64,000 nucleotides of DNA from Methylohalobius sp964654415 (GTDB lineage Bacteria > Pseudomonadota > Gammaproteobacteria > Methylococcales > Methylothermaceae), in NCBI GenBank assembly GCA_964654415.1, contig CAZZIP010000006.1, positions 1 through 64,000 on the forward strand, given 5' to 3'. Shown piece by piece: positions 28,001 to 34,526 of this stretch. The translations under genes were made by a program, and so were the position numbers. The notes under the pieces were generated by a model. That model saw only the letters and a program-made list of their open reading frames with translations, had not been told where the DNA came from and did no database searches. How positions within the stretch are numbered: the stretch's first letter is position 1; the number at the start of each line of letters is the position of its first letter.

Positions 28001-28753
28001 ATCGCCTTGGAGGTGGGGACCTCCACGCGCTTGCTTTCTACTTTGCAGCCGGGCGATCCGCTGATCCTCATGGGGCCGACCGGCGCGCCGACCGAGATCC
28101 CCACAAAGGAGACCGTACTGCTGTTGGGCGGGGGATTGGGCAACGCGGTGCTGTTTTCCATTGGCAAAGCCATGCGCGAGGCGGGCAACCGGGTCCTGTA
28201 CTTTGCCGGCTACCGCACCGCGCGCGACCTCTTCAAACGCCAGGAAATCGAGGCGGCCTGCGACGCCGTCGTCTGGTCGGTCGATCGGGCCGAGGGGGGG
28301 ATCATCGCCCCCACCAGGCCTTGGGACAAAACCTTCGTTGGCAACATCGTCCAGGCCATCTCGGCCTACGCCAGCGGAGCGCTGGGAGAGGCCCCCATCC
28401 GCCTAGGCGAGGTCGACCGCATCATCGCCATTGGCTCGGACCGGATGATGGCTGCGGTCAAGGCGGCGCGGTTTGGAGAGCTTAAATCCCATTTTAAAGA
28501 GCACACAGCGATCGGTTCGATCAACTCCCCCATGCAGTGCATGATGAAGGGAGTCTGCGCGCAGTGCCTGGGCAAACAGATCGACCCCGAAACGGGCCAA
28601 GAGAGCTTTACTTACACCTGCTACAACCAGGATCAAGACCTGGACCGGGTCGATTTCCCCCACCTTGCCGCCAGGCTGCGCCAGAATTCGGCTTTGGAGA
28701 AGCTCTCCAACCTGTGGCTGGATCATTTGCTTGAAACTCACCCACGGCCATGA
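25076..28753 (+). CDS. Nfn-like fused flavoprotein (GltD/NfnB-like plus PyrK/NfnA-like), nif-regulated
   Basis: 1225 residues in one chain. Residues 1-260 are helical and unrecognised. Residues ~290-375 carry two cysteine sets for [4Fe-4S] clusters (C292, C295, C303, C326; C366, C369, C373) as in the small subunit of glutamate synthase and NfnB. At ~425-870 follow two dinucleotide folds (VLVAGMGPAGYT for FAD; GVIGGGLTAIDA for NAD(P)). Residues ~903-1225 resemble PyrK/NfnA/ferredoxin reductase, with FRPGQFFRVQ for FAD, LLLGGGLGNAV for NAD(P)H and a [2Fe-2S] set C1155, C1161, C1164, C1182. The order equals NfnB fused to NfnA, an electron-bifurcating transhydrogenase. Together with its own sigma-54/NifA promoter this points to a role in making low-potential ferredoxin for nitrogenase; bifurcation itself is inference. 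Confidence 0.75.
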   Translation: MHLPRAAAEDRNFLLGIAGFRYSDLYDPRRLKALAETFDQTLKTADPETFQALLAGRRGELPSGERSQVLLKAAPHLSRFLGRLFGIARELEVQSARLKDEFATVFAYKNTLVKRAMRFSPEDLDGWDRAALAEKVTALMRVAFPNPGDPEREFASLAIFLDRLTKEQTDAAQAEIAALKQRLSADAEASRCLAAELAEPELPGFLHALLDLVERWTYAAAQDPTQFGVEHWAAFKKPKRIDYDHLVECELETRAGVSVLAGPKDRRRRRDGFALTDSRASLREANSEIDRCVLCHERDSDACSKGQRTKEGGFRRNPLGIAQIGCPLNERISEAFALRRQGDNLAALAVMMIDNPLVPGTGHRICNECMKACVFQRVTEPVNIPQAETNILTSVLDLPYGFEVYSLLTRWNPLNFERPYALPYNGKKVLVAGMGPAGYTLAHYLLNEGFGVVGIDALKIEPLPPELTGADGGVPQAVRDVRALYERLDQRLVLGFGGVAEYGITVRWDKNFLKLIYLTLARRRNFRLYGGVRLGSTLSVEDAWEMGFDHIAIATGAGRPTLIGLKNNLARGIRKASDFLMALQLSGAAKKSSLANLQVRLPAGVIGGGLTAIDAVTELLAYYPVQVEKTLERYEQLVARYGEANVRARFDQEELLILDEFLDHGRAVRAERRRAENAGEVPDFEPLLRRWGGVILFYRKGMNDSPAYRQNHEEIVKAMEEGLVFAEGMNPVEAILDEFGHLKAVRFEKQVKRDDGKWVDSGERPIVPLRTLLVAAGTSPNTIYENEYPGSFALEGSFFRRFEAHWNGEDAPKLVPQQGSGYPKELPPAPFTSYAKDGKYITYYGDNHPVYAGNVVKAMASAKDGYPHIVRLFSRALGRLDAAQQAAREAELKTFQAKLDELLRAKVVKVERLTPSIVEVVVRAPMAARRFRPGQFFRVQNFESLAPTLGDTRLVSEGIALTGAWVDRKEGLVGVIALEVGTSTRLLSTLQPGDPLILMGPTGAPTEIPTKETVLLLGGGLGNAVLFSIGKAMREAGNRVLYFAGYRTARDLFKRQEIEAACDAVVWSVDRAEGGIIAPTRPWDKTFVGNIVQAISAYASGALGEAPIRLGEVDRIIAIGSDRMMAAVKAARFGELKSHFKEHTAIGSINSPMQCMMKGVCAQCLGKQIDPETGQESFTYTCYNQDQDLDRVDFPHLAARLRQNSALEKLSNLWLDHLLETHPRP

Positions 28754-28842
28754 ACATGAAGCGGATCGATGCTTATCCAATCGCCTATTCGTTTTTGCGC
28801 ACCGTGGCCCCAGAACCTGGACGCGGTGCGCAGTGGGCGTGA
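28750..28842 (+). pseudogene. Short coupled ORF, possibly the 5' stump of a truncated gene
   Basis: An ATG overlapping the stop codon of the Nfn-like gene (ATGA) opens a 30-codon frame (MNMKRIDAYPIAYSFLRTVA...) that stops right where the AT-rich membrane-protein genes begin. Coupling to the upstream gene suggests it was once a real downstream partner. The family cannot be named from 30 residues, and it may also be a chance frame. Confidence 0.35.
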
Positions 28843-28852
28843 GGGTTGGGGT

Positions 28853-31033
28853 TTAATTTGGCGAAGACGCTTTCTCTTCTGAGTGAAGGCAGCCAGCTGG
28901 GTGAATGTCCAGGACTGCCGAAGGCTTAGGACAGATAAACTTTTTCCCTCCAAGCTTGTAGGCTAACCCTAAGGTATAGCGGCCGCATAGCGAAGAAACG
29001 TCAAAGGAAGCGGCAAAACCCGTCTGTACGAGTTCGGGCTTTTGAAAATACTGACTCACATCGGGACGTGCTTTTACTCTAGCCTTATGAAACCATACGC
29101 GGCGGCCGTCCGCCAGGGTCAGATAAGTCTCCTCCGGTACGATCGGCGGATCGATAGAGGCGGCCAGCCAACCCTCCGCATTTAAGATCGACTCATTCAC
29201 AGTTAGCCGGTCAGGCAAGGAATCCACCCCATTCAATCTACCCCAATAACCTTGACACTCACCAACTCCTGCAACATCTTCCAAAAACGTGCTTTCGAAA
29301 CGGGTAGCTGAATCCCCTGACGAGGTAACCCTCCACAGCTGGATTCCGTTGAAAGACTGGCCGGTTTCTAAAAGACTGGAATCTTTTTCCAAGTATCTGA
29401 CTGCGATACAGACATCATCAACGATGGCTCCGCTGTCAAAGAAATCAAATTCCTGCATTTTGACATCGCCGTCCTTATAAAAGCGCAAGAAAAATCTTCC
29501 AATGGTATCTTCAAGCGAGCAGTTTTTCTTGACATAAATAAAATTATCCTCCATCCGATATAAAGAATAATACGAATTAATTAATGGCCTTAATGTGGAT
29601 ACCTCTTGCAATAGCCGTTGGTGGTAGAGATTGCGATTCAGAAAGAATTGAAACCCGTCATCCTCGATATACGTTGTTGCCTTGGGCTTATTTTTGCTAA
29701 GGCACGAAGATCTACCATAAATTAAGATGGCCTCATTTTCCATAAGGATGCGCTCGCAATCTTGCTCAAATCGAGTCTTGGCTATTTTCTTAACCTCGGT
29801 TCTTGTCAAACCACCCACAGATGGATCCTTGTTGCTTTCATCATCCACCACCCATAATACATAGTTCGAATTTCTAAGAGCAAAGCGTATGCTGTCAAAT
29901 AGGCTTTCAGTCTGATAATTGCTTATTTTCCGGCCATAAAGGACAAGCAGCGGTGCAAAACAAACACACAGATATTTAAAATATCTTTTCAGTTCAATGC
30001 CGGTAATCCATTTACTCTGAACATGAGCTATGATATTATTTAAAGAAATGCTAGATGCTAAAAATAGCATGATAGTAACTGGGATCTCATAGTAATCATG
30101 CCAGAAATACACCTTTGAGAAAATTAACCATCCTGAAAAAAATGCTATAACAAATGGAATTAGTGTCTTAAGCGCTTGTATCCGTCCGAGCACCAAATAA
30201 GCTGCCAACACCATCAATAAGCCATAACCTATAATCGGAAAAGCATTTGCTTGAATGAACCTGGAAAAGGCTACCGCCCAGAAATCGCCAGATAGCCTTT
30301 GGGCAAAGGTTCCAAAGTACCATACCGGGTCCTGGGCGAAGCCATTTTTCTTTCTCAAAAACTCAGTCGAAACTGCAGCAGCAAGAGAAACAATAAAAAC
30401 AAAGAAGTTTCGTAAAGAAAATGCCCCTATTGCAGTAGTCCTGTAGAAAACGACAAGATACATAAAGTAGAAAACTAGGAATACAAATGGCACTGGAGAT
30501 TTTATAAGGGTAGAAACAACAAGCATCAAGACGGCCAGAACATACAACGCCCCTATACGCTTTTCATACATCAAAATAGCGACAGCCGCAGCAGAAAGGC
30601 TAGTTGCCATCACATCGGGAAGAGGGGTTGAAAAATAATGTAGAAGTAACGGGGAAGTTGCCGCTGTTATCCAAAAGAATACGCTCCTTCCGCTTGTAAA
30701 GTTTTTTTCAATAAGCTCACCACTCCACAGCAGAATGATCCAAAAGAAAAAATTTACGTATTTAGAAGTTACCAATGGATCGGCTGAAACCAGAAGAGAT
30801 GCCTTTGCAACGATGAACTGATAAATTGGGATATCATATATAACCTTATTGCCAAAAAAGTTCTCTAGTGGCCCAATAGCTTTGTACCCAATAAATCCCA
30901 ACATTTGAGAATAGACGTCTGATTGCCGCCAAACGTGACTTCCATTTAGTCCAACATAGGATGAGCCGATAATTGAGAAAGATCCAAGCAGAATTATCAA
31001 AAGGAAAGTCTGACTAATTGTATTCTTAATCAT
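28853..31033 (-). CDS. Large polytopic membrane protein, GT-C glycosyltransferase-like
   Basis: 726 residues: an N-terminal half with about 10-12 hydrophobic segments, then a soluble region of ~300 residues. The N-terminal SSYVGLNGSHVWRQSDVYSQM, with an acidic/polar loop after the first helix, is like GT-C enzymes that transfer sugars from polyprenyl phosphates (the PMT/ArnT type). The gene is visibly AT-rich compared with every nif neighbour and starts 8 bp inside the end of the next upstream gene, with which it forms a pair. Substrate unknown; cell-envelope polysaccharide work is the most likely. Probably acquired by transfer. Confidence 0.55.
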   Translation of the reverse strand: MIKNTISQTFLLIILLGSFSIIGSSYVGLNGSHVWRQSDVYSQMLGFIGYKAIGPLENFFGNKVIYDIPIYQFIVAKASLLVSADPLVTSKYVNFFFWIILLWSGELIEKNFTSGRSVFFWITAATSPLLLHYFSTPLPDVMATSLSAAAVAILMYEKRIGALYVLAVLMLVVSTLIKSPVPFVFLVFYFMYLVVFYRTTAIGAFSLRNFFVFIVSLAAAVSTEFLRKKNGFAQDPVWYFGTFAQRLSGDFWAVAFSRFIQANAFPIIGYGLLMVLAAYLVLGRIQALKTLIPFVIAFFSGWLIFSKVYFWHDYYEIPVTIMLFLASSISLNNIIAHVQSKWITGIELKRYFKYLCVCFAPLLVLYGRKISNYQTESLFDSIRFALRNSNYVLWVVDDESNKDPSVGGLTRTEVKKIAKTRFEQDCERILMENEAILIYGRSSCLSKNKPKATTYIEDDGFQFFLNRNLYHQRLLQEVSTLRPLINSYYSLYRMEDNFIYVKKNCSLEDTIGRFFLRFYKDGDVKMQEFDFFDSGAIVDDVCIAVRYLEKDSSLLETGQSFNGIQLWRVTSSGDSATRFESTFLEDVAGVGECQGYWGRLNGVDSLPDRLTVNESILNAEGWLAASIDPPIVPEETYLTLADGRRVWFHKARVKARPDVSQYFQKPELVQTGFAASFDVSSLCGRYTLGLAYKLGGKKFICPKPSAVLDIHPAGCLHSEEKASSPN

Positions 31034-32972
31034 AGCAACTTTTTGAACTATCCAAATTACTTGGATATTTCCCTATCAGACGTTTTTTGAGTCGGAAAAA
31101 CGCAACTGAATAGCGCCTTTGCCACTGGCGCTTTGCACGAGCCTTGATGGTAAAAGAACGCACTCGCTTTTCGGCCAGATCAATGTCCTGGCTGTACAAC
31201 AGGGCAAAATCGGAAGTAGTTTCAATTAAAGGCGAGAACAACAAACCAGCCTTGGCAGCTCCTGAGATCAGTCGATACTTGCGAACCTCACCGTTGGTCA
31301 ACTGCAGTTCGATTTTCAGAGGCTGGCGCTTGAAGAAAAACCCAGCAAGCCGTCCAAACAGCGTCGGTTTGACCTCGATGCGGGCGAAAACCAGTTGCTC
31401 TGCGCCTGGCACGGCGACTTCCTCTCCCAGCTTGTATGTCCCGCTCGCCAACAAGGTCAATTCACTTGGTTGGGCATTCTCTCTTTTTTGCAGCAGCAGG
31501 TAATCCTTTATTATGTGTTTTGGCTGGTAACTTGCCAAAAGCTGTACCCAGCTGGCGCCATCGTCGCCTGAAGGCAAGCGGTTATCGATGGTCTCAATTT
31601 TAAAGAAGATATTTTCCGGTGCCCGGTCGCTGGCCAGATGACGAGCATTTTCTTCGGCCAGTTCAGCCGTATATGCTGAATAGCTTTGCATCACGGGACG
31701 CGGTGCCCAGCGGTTGCCAGAGGCGATCAGAAACGCTTGACCGTAGGAATAAACATCGGATGTGCCAGGCATAGTTGGCCATCCTGCTTGTTTTTGAATT
31801 TCCCGAAGCGCGGCCTGGTAGTTGTTCGGCAATTGATCGTGAAGACGCAAGCCCAGGCCATCCCACGCCAAAGCGTAAACTCGCCTGATATCCACAAGCT
31901 CGTTAAATCTTCCTGGCCAGTGACTACCTATGTATCCCCAGGTCGCAATAGATAGAACGAAGGCTAGCGGCGGCGTCAACGCGCCAGTGACAATCGGCAG
32001 GCAAAAAGCGGCTACAAGCACTGACCCTCCCGCCGCCAGGGCGTGCAGGTCGTGGCGGACAAAGCCGGCCTTAAACGAAATGAACAGGAAAACAGCAAAA
32101 AGGCAACCCAAGTAAGCTTTCGAAACCGCAGGCATTTCCTTGACCCGGAGGGCGGACGTCAAAATAGATGCTGCTGTAAGCCCAAACAGGACAATATCTG
32201 TGGGATCGCCAGGAAAAGCCATAGCTTCTGAATAGCCGGAGGTAATTCTAAAAAGGCTGGAAACATAAGCCGGCAACGCCTTAGCTGGTTGTCCTACAAC
32301 CAGCCATAAAACGACCATTACCAGGCAGAATGTGCCTAAACTCACCACAGCATCGGCGATCCTTCCACCTTGCCACGAGTAAAGCGAAAACAACGCCAAT
32401 ACTGCGGCGCAAAGTATAAATACCGTCCCTTTGGTTAAAACCAATAGTCCAAACGGGGCAAAAATCCCGGCTAGCGACAGAGCGTGGAGAACCTTTTTTT
32501 TCTGCCGAGCACTCGTCAAGACCGCTAATCTGTGGCCGGCGATCCCAGCAAGCAGAGGATAGGAAAATAGTAGTGCGTCCCGAGAATATACCTCCAACAA
32601 AGGAGGAATAAAGCAACCTGCCAGTTTCCATAGCCACTTCCTATTTTGCAGCAGAAAGGTAAAACAACCCCAGAATGACAGACCAAGATACAGGCTGCCC
32701 AGCAGCATCATAGTGTCGGTGGCCGGATGATAAAGCCGAGTGTGAACCGAAGCGTAAGGACCAAAGGTAAAAACAATATCCCTGCCGAACACCAGGCCTT
32801 GGGCAACCGCTTGGTTAAGACCAAGGCACCAAGATGGATCGAGGTCTGAGGCAGGCATCCAAGGCGTAAACACACCAAACGCGCTCAAGCTGTTGAGCAA
32901 TGCCGTCGAAAAAAATAAAACATTCCCCATCCCAGCAAGTCTGGGGATAATTAAAGCATTTGGATTTACCAT
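31026..32972 (-). CDS. Polytopic membrane protein of unknown function
   Basis: 648 residues with about 10-12 hydrophobic segments up to residue ~345 and a C-terminal soluble part. A loop DLDPSWCLGLNQAVAQGLVFGRD follows the first helix, placed like the catalytic loop of GT-C proteins, so it may be a distant glycosyltransferase, but I do not recognise the family. ATG at 32972 follows GAGGTGG. It forms an operon with the downstream AT-rich gene (8-bp overlap), and its own base composition lies between that gene and the nif genes. Confidence 0.55.
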   Translation of the reverse strand: MVNPNALIIPRLAGMGNVLFFSTALLNSLSAFGVFTPWMPASDLDPSWCLGLNQAVAQGLVFGRDIVFTFGPYASVHTRLYHPATDTMMLLGSLYLGLSFWGCFTFLLQNRKWLWKLAGCFIPPLLEVYSRDALLFSYPLLAGIAGHRLAVLTSARQKKKVLHALSLAGIFAPFGLLVLTKGTVFILCAAVLALFSLYSWQGGRIADAVVSLGTFCLVMVVLWLVVGQPAKALPAYVSSLFRITSGYSEAMAFPGDPTDIVLFGLTAASILTSALRVKEMPAVSKAYLGCLFAVFLFISFKAGFVRHDLHALAAGGSVLVAAFCLPIVTGALTPPLAFVLSIATWGYIGSHWPGRFNELVDIRRVYALAWDGLGLRLHDQLPNNYQAALREIQKQAGWPTMPGTSDVYSYGQAFLIASGNRWAPRPVMQSYSAYTAELAEENARHLASDRAPENIFFKIETIDNRLPSGDDGASWVQLLASYQPKHIIKDYLLLQKRENAQPSELTLLASGTYKLGEEVAVPGAEQLVFARIEVKPTLFGRLAGFFFKRQPLKIELQLTNGEVRKYRLISGAAKAGLLFSPLIETTSDFALLYSQDIDLAEKRVRSFTIKARAKRQWQRRYSVAFFRLKKRLIGKYPSNLDSSKSCYD

Positions 32973-33223
32973 TAAGTTCCACCTCTGAGCGTCGCCGACA
33001 ACAGCATAATATTTGAGGGCTGATGGGACCTCAAAGGCAGTCTATCTCTTACCCCGCTGCCTCTCGGATCGAGGCGATCGTAGCACAGATGCGCGCCTGC
33101 TCCCGGAAGGAACTTTCTTCTTAAGGCCGCGCGATAGAATTTATCCAGTACGATGGAAGCGACAAAGCCGTTGGTTTGAGGTCGGCGTAGCTGGGTGGTG
33201 CGGTGGGCGCTTGGGCCATACAT
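32973..33223. other. Gap between cysE and the membrane-protein pair
   Basis: 251 bp without a convincing gene. Short protein-like stretches can be read on the plus strand (for example a 33-codon frame ending at 33124, ...ASRIEAIVAQMRACSRKEL), which may be remains of a gene broken by insertion of the membrane-protein pair. A promoter for that pair should lie here but none is clear. Confidence 0.3.
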
Positions 33224-33919
33224 TCACTTTACCAAGCCTGGCTGCTTCCCCTGCGGAAAACAGGCCTCTTCTTGCAAAGCGTTCATCCTGGCCTCCAGGC
33301 CACTCACCCGCTCTGCCAGGCAGGCGATGGCCTGACCCGTAGGGTCGGGAATCAGGTGATGGTCTAGGTCGATCCCCGAAGAGTGCGCTTTTTTCATTCC
33401 CTGGCGTCGGACGACGCGCCCCGGGATGCCTACGACCGTACAGTCGGACGGCACGTCTCGGATCACCACCGAGTTGGCCCCGACCCGGACGTTGTCGCCA
33501 AGCGTGATCGGTCCTAAGATCTTGGCGCCGGCGCCGATCAGCACGCGGTTGCCGACGGTGGGGTGGCGCTTGACCGGACTCCAGGAAGTCCCGCCTAAAG
33601 TGACACCGTGATAAATGGTGACGTCGTCGCCGATCTCGGCGGTCTCTCCGATCACCACGCCGGCGCCATGGTCGATGAAAAAACGCCGACCGATGACCGC
33701 GCCGGGGTGAATGTCTACGTTGGTAAGGAACCGCCCCAAGGCCGCCAGCACCCGCGCCGCGAGCTTAAATCCCCGCCGCCACAAGCGGTGGGCGAGGCGG
33801 TGGATCAAGACGGCGTGGACGCCCGGATAGGTCAAGCAGACCTCGAGCACGCTGCGCGCCGCTGGATCGCGCGCGAACACGCACGCCACATCTTCCCGCC
33901 ACTGCGCCCACAGGCTCAT
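33224..33919 (-). CDS. cysE: Serine O-acetyltransferase (nif-associated CysE)
   Basis: 231 residues. Left-handed beta-helix acetyltransferase: VDIHPGAVIGRRFFIDHGAGVVIGETAEIGDDVTIY with the catalytic His of the DHG motif, then the hexapeptide repeats and VVGIPGRVV. It makes O-acetylserine for cysteine synthesis, feeding the cysteine desulfurase. Short CysE1 forms in nif clusters are known, as in Azotobacter. The ATG overlaps the stop codon of a 55-codon ORF that lies directly behind a sigma-54 promoter. Confidence 0.92.
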   Translation of the reverse strand: MSLWAQWREDVACVFARDPAARSVLEVCLTYPGVHAVLIHRLAHRLWRRGFKLAARVLAALGRFLTNVDIHPGAVIGRRFFIDHGAGVVIGETAEIGDDVTIYHGVTLGGTSWSPVKRHPTVGNRVLIGAGAKILGPITLGDNVRVGANSVVIRDVPSDCTVVGIPGRVVRRQGMKKAHSSGIDLDHHLIPDPTGQAIACLAERVSGLEARMNALQEEACFPQGKQPGLVK

Positions 33920-34083
33920 TCCCCAGGTAGCGGCACCAGGCTCCAGAAGGTGCGTCCTGGGATCGGCGGCGGAGGGATGCGGACCTTCGCTCGCTCCGCC
34001 TTCGGTTCCAAAGGGGGGATATCTGCCTCCGCGGCTTCGCGGGGTTTTTTTTCCTTATGCAACGTTGCAGTTTTGCGGTTCAT
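33916..34083 (-). CDS. Small 55-residue protein coupled to cysE, nif-regulated
   Basis: Runs from ATG 34083, with GGAGG at 8 bp, to a TGA that overlaps the cysE ATG. The N-terminal half is charged (KTATLHKEKKPREAAEADI) and the C-terminal part proline-rich (RIPPPPIPGRTFWSLVPLPG). It begins about 25 bp after the predicted start point of a sigma-54 promoter, so it is the first gene of the cysE unit. No family is recognised. Confidence 0.6.
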   Translation of the reverse strand: MNRKTATLHKEKKPREAAEADIPPLEPKAERAKVRIPPPPIPGRTFWSLVPLPGE

Positions 34084-34117
34084 GCTTAGACCTCCGTAAT
34101 TCGTCTAGTTACTAGAA

Positions 34118-34133
34118 AGCAAAGATCGCGCCA
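34118..34133 (-). promoter_or_regulatory. Sigma-54 promoter of the 55-aa ORF-cysE unit
   Basis: Minus strand TGGCGC-GATCT-TTGCT, one mismatch in the -24 element (A to G), spacing exact. Confidence 0.68.
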
Positions 34134-34166
34134 TATTTAAAACGCGCCTCGTCTTTGTAGCCTAAT

Positions 34167-34182
34167 TGTTCGGTTTGTCACA
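34167..34182. promoter_or_regulatory. NifA site 1 between cysE unit and mop-nifB unit
   Basis: Perfect TGT-N10-ACA (TGT 34167, ACA 34180), 34 bp upstream of the leftward sigma-54 promoter. Confidence 0.72.
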
Positions 34183-34207
34183 AACCTGCCCCGGCCTCCG
34201 TTGGGTT

Positions 34208-34223
34208 TGTGCTATTTGCCACA
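34208..34223. promoter_or_regulatory. NifA site 2 between cysE unit and mop-nifB unit
   Basis: Perfect TGT-N10-ACA (TGT 34208, ACA 34221), about 34 bp upstream of the rightward sigma-54 promoter; the two sites are 41 bp apart, close to four helical turns. Confidence 0.72.
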
Positions 34224-34256
34224 GCCAAGACGCTTGAAGAAGCGCGTCAATCCATT

Positions 34257-34271
34257 TGGCACAAAGCTTGC
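34257..34271 (+). promoter_or_regulatory. Sigma-54 promoter of the mop-nifB operon
   Basis: TGGCAC-AAAGC-TTGC, a perfect -24/-12 match, 42 bp before the mop ATG. Confidence 0.82.
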
Positions 34272-34312
34272 CAAACAGCAAACAAAGACAATCGCCTTAG
34301 GAGTTAAGGATC

Positions 34313-34516
34313 ATGCCGCTTAGCGCGCGCAACCAGCTTACTGGGAAAGTCAAGGAGGTTTTGGTTGGGACCGTGGTGGCCGAAGTGGTGGTGGACATAG
34401 GCGGCAAGGAAATCGTCGCGGTCATCACCAGAAAGTCCGCCGAAGAACTTGGGCTCAAGCCAGGAGAAACCGTGGTGGCGGTGGTCAAGGCGACAGATGT
34501 GATGCTAGAAAGATAA
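34313..34516 (+). CDS. mop: Molbindin-like (Mop/TOBE) molybdate-binding protein
   Basis: 67 residues, a single Mop domain: MPLSARNQLTGKVKEVLVGTVVAEVVVDIGG ... ITRKSAEELGLKPGETVVAVVKATDVML. Such small proteins assemble into rings that store molybdate in the cytoplasm. ATG preceded by TAGGAG. As the first gene of the nifB operon it probably keeps a molybdenum stock for FeMo-co synthesis, with NifQ at the far end of the cluster. Confidence 0.88.
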   Translation: MPLSARNQLTGKVKEVLVGTVVAEVVVDIGGKEIVAVITRKSAEELGLKPGETVVAVVKATDVMLER

Positions 34517-34526
34517 GGAGCAGGCT

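Noticed and set aside
28797..28831. GCGCACCG/CGGTGCGC inverted repeat as a terminator after the Nfn-like gene
   Set aside because: The T-run lies before the stem on the plus strand and gives an A-run on the minus strand, so it fits a Rho-independent terminator in neither direction.
32972..33223. 83-codon minus-strand frame between cysE and the membrane-protein pair
   Set aside because: No start signal, basic low-complexity translation, and it ends exactly at the next gene; treated as gap sequence.
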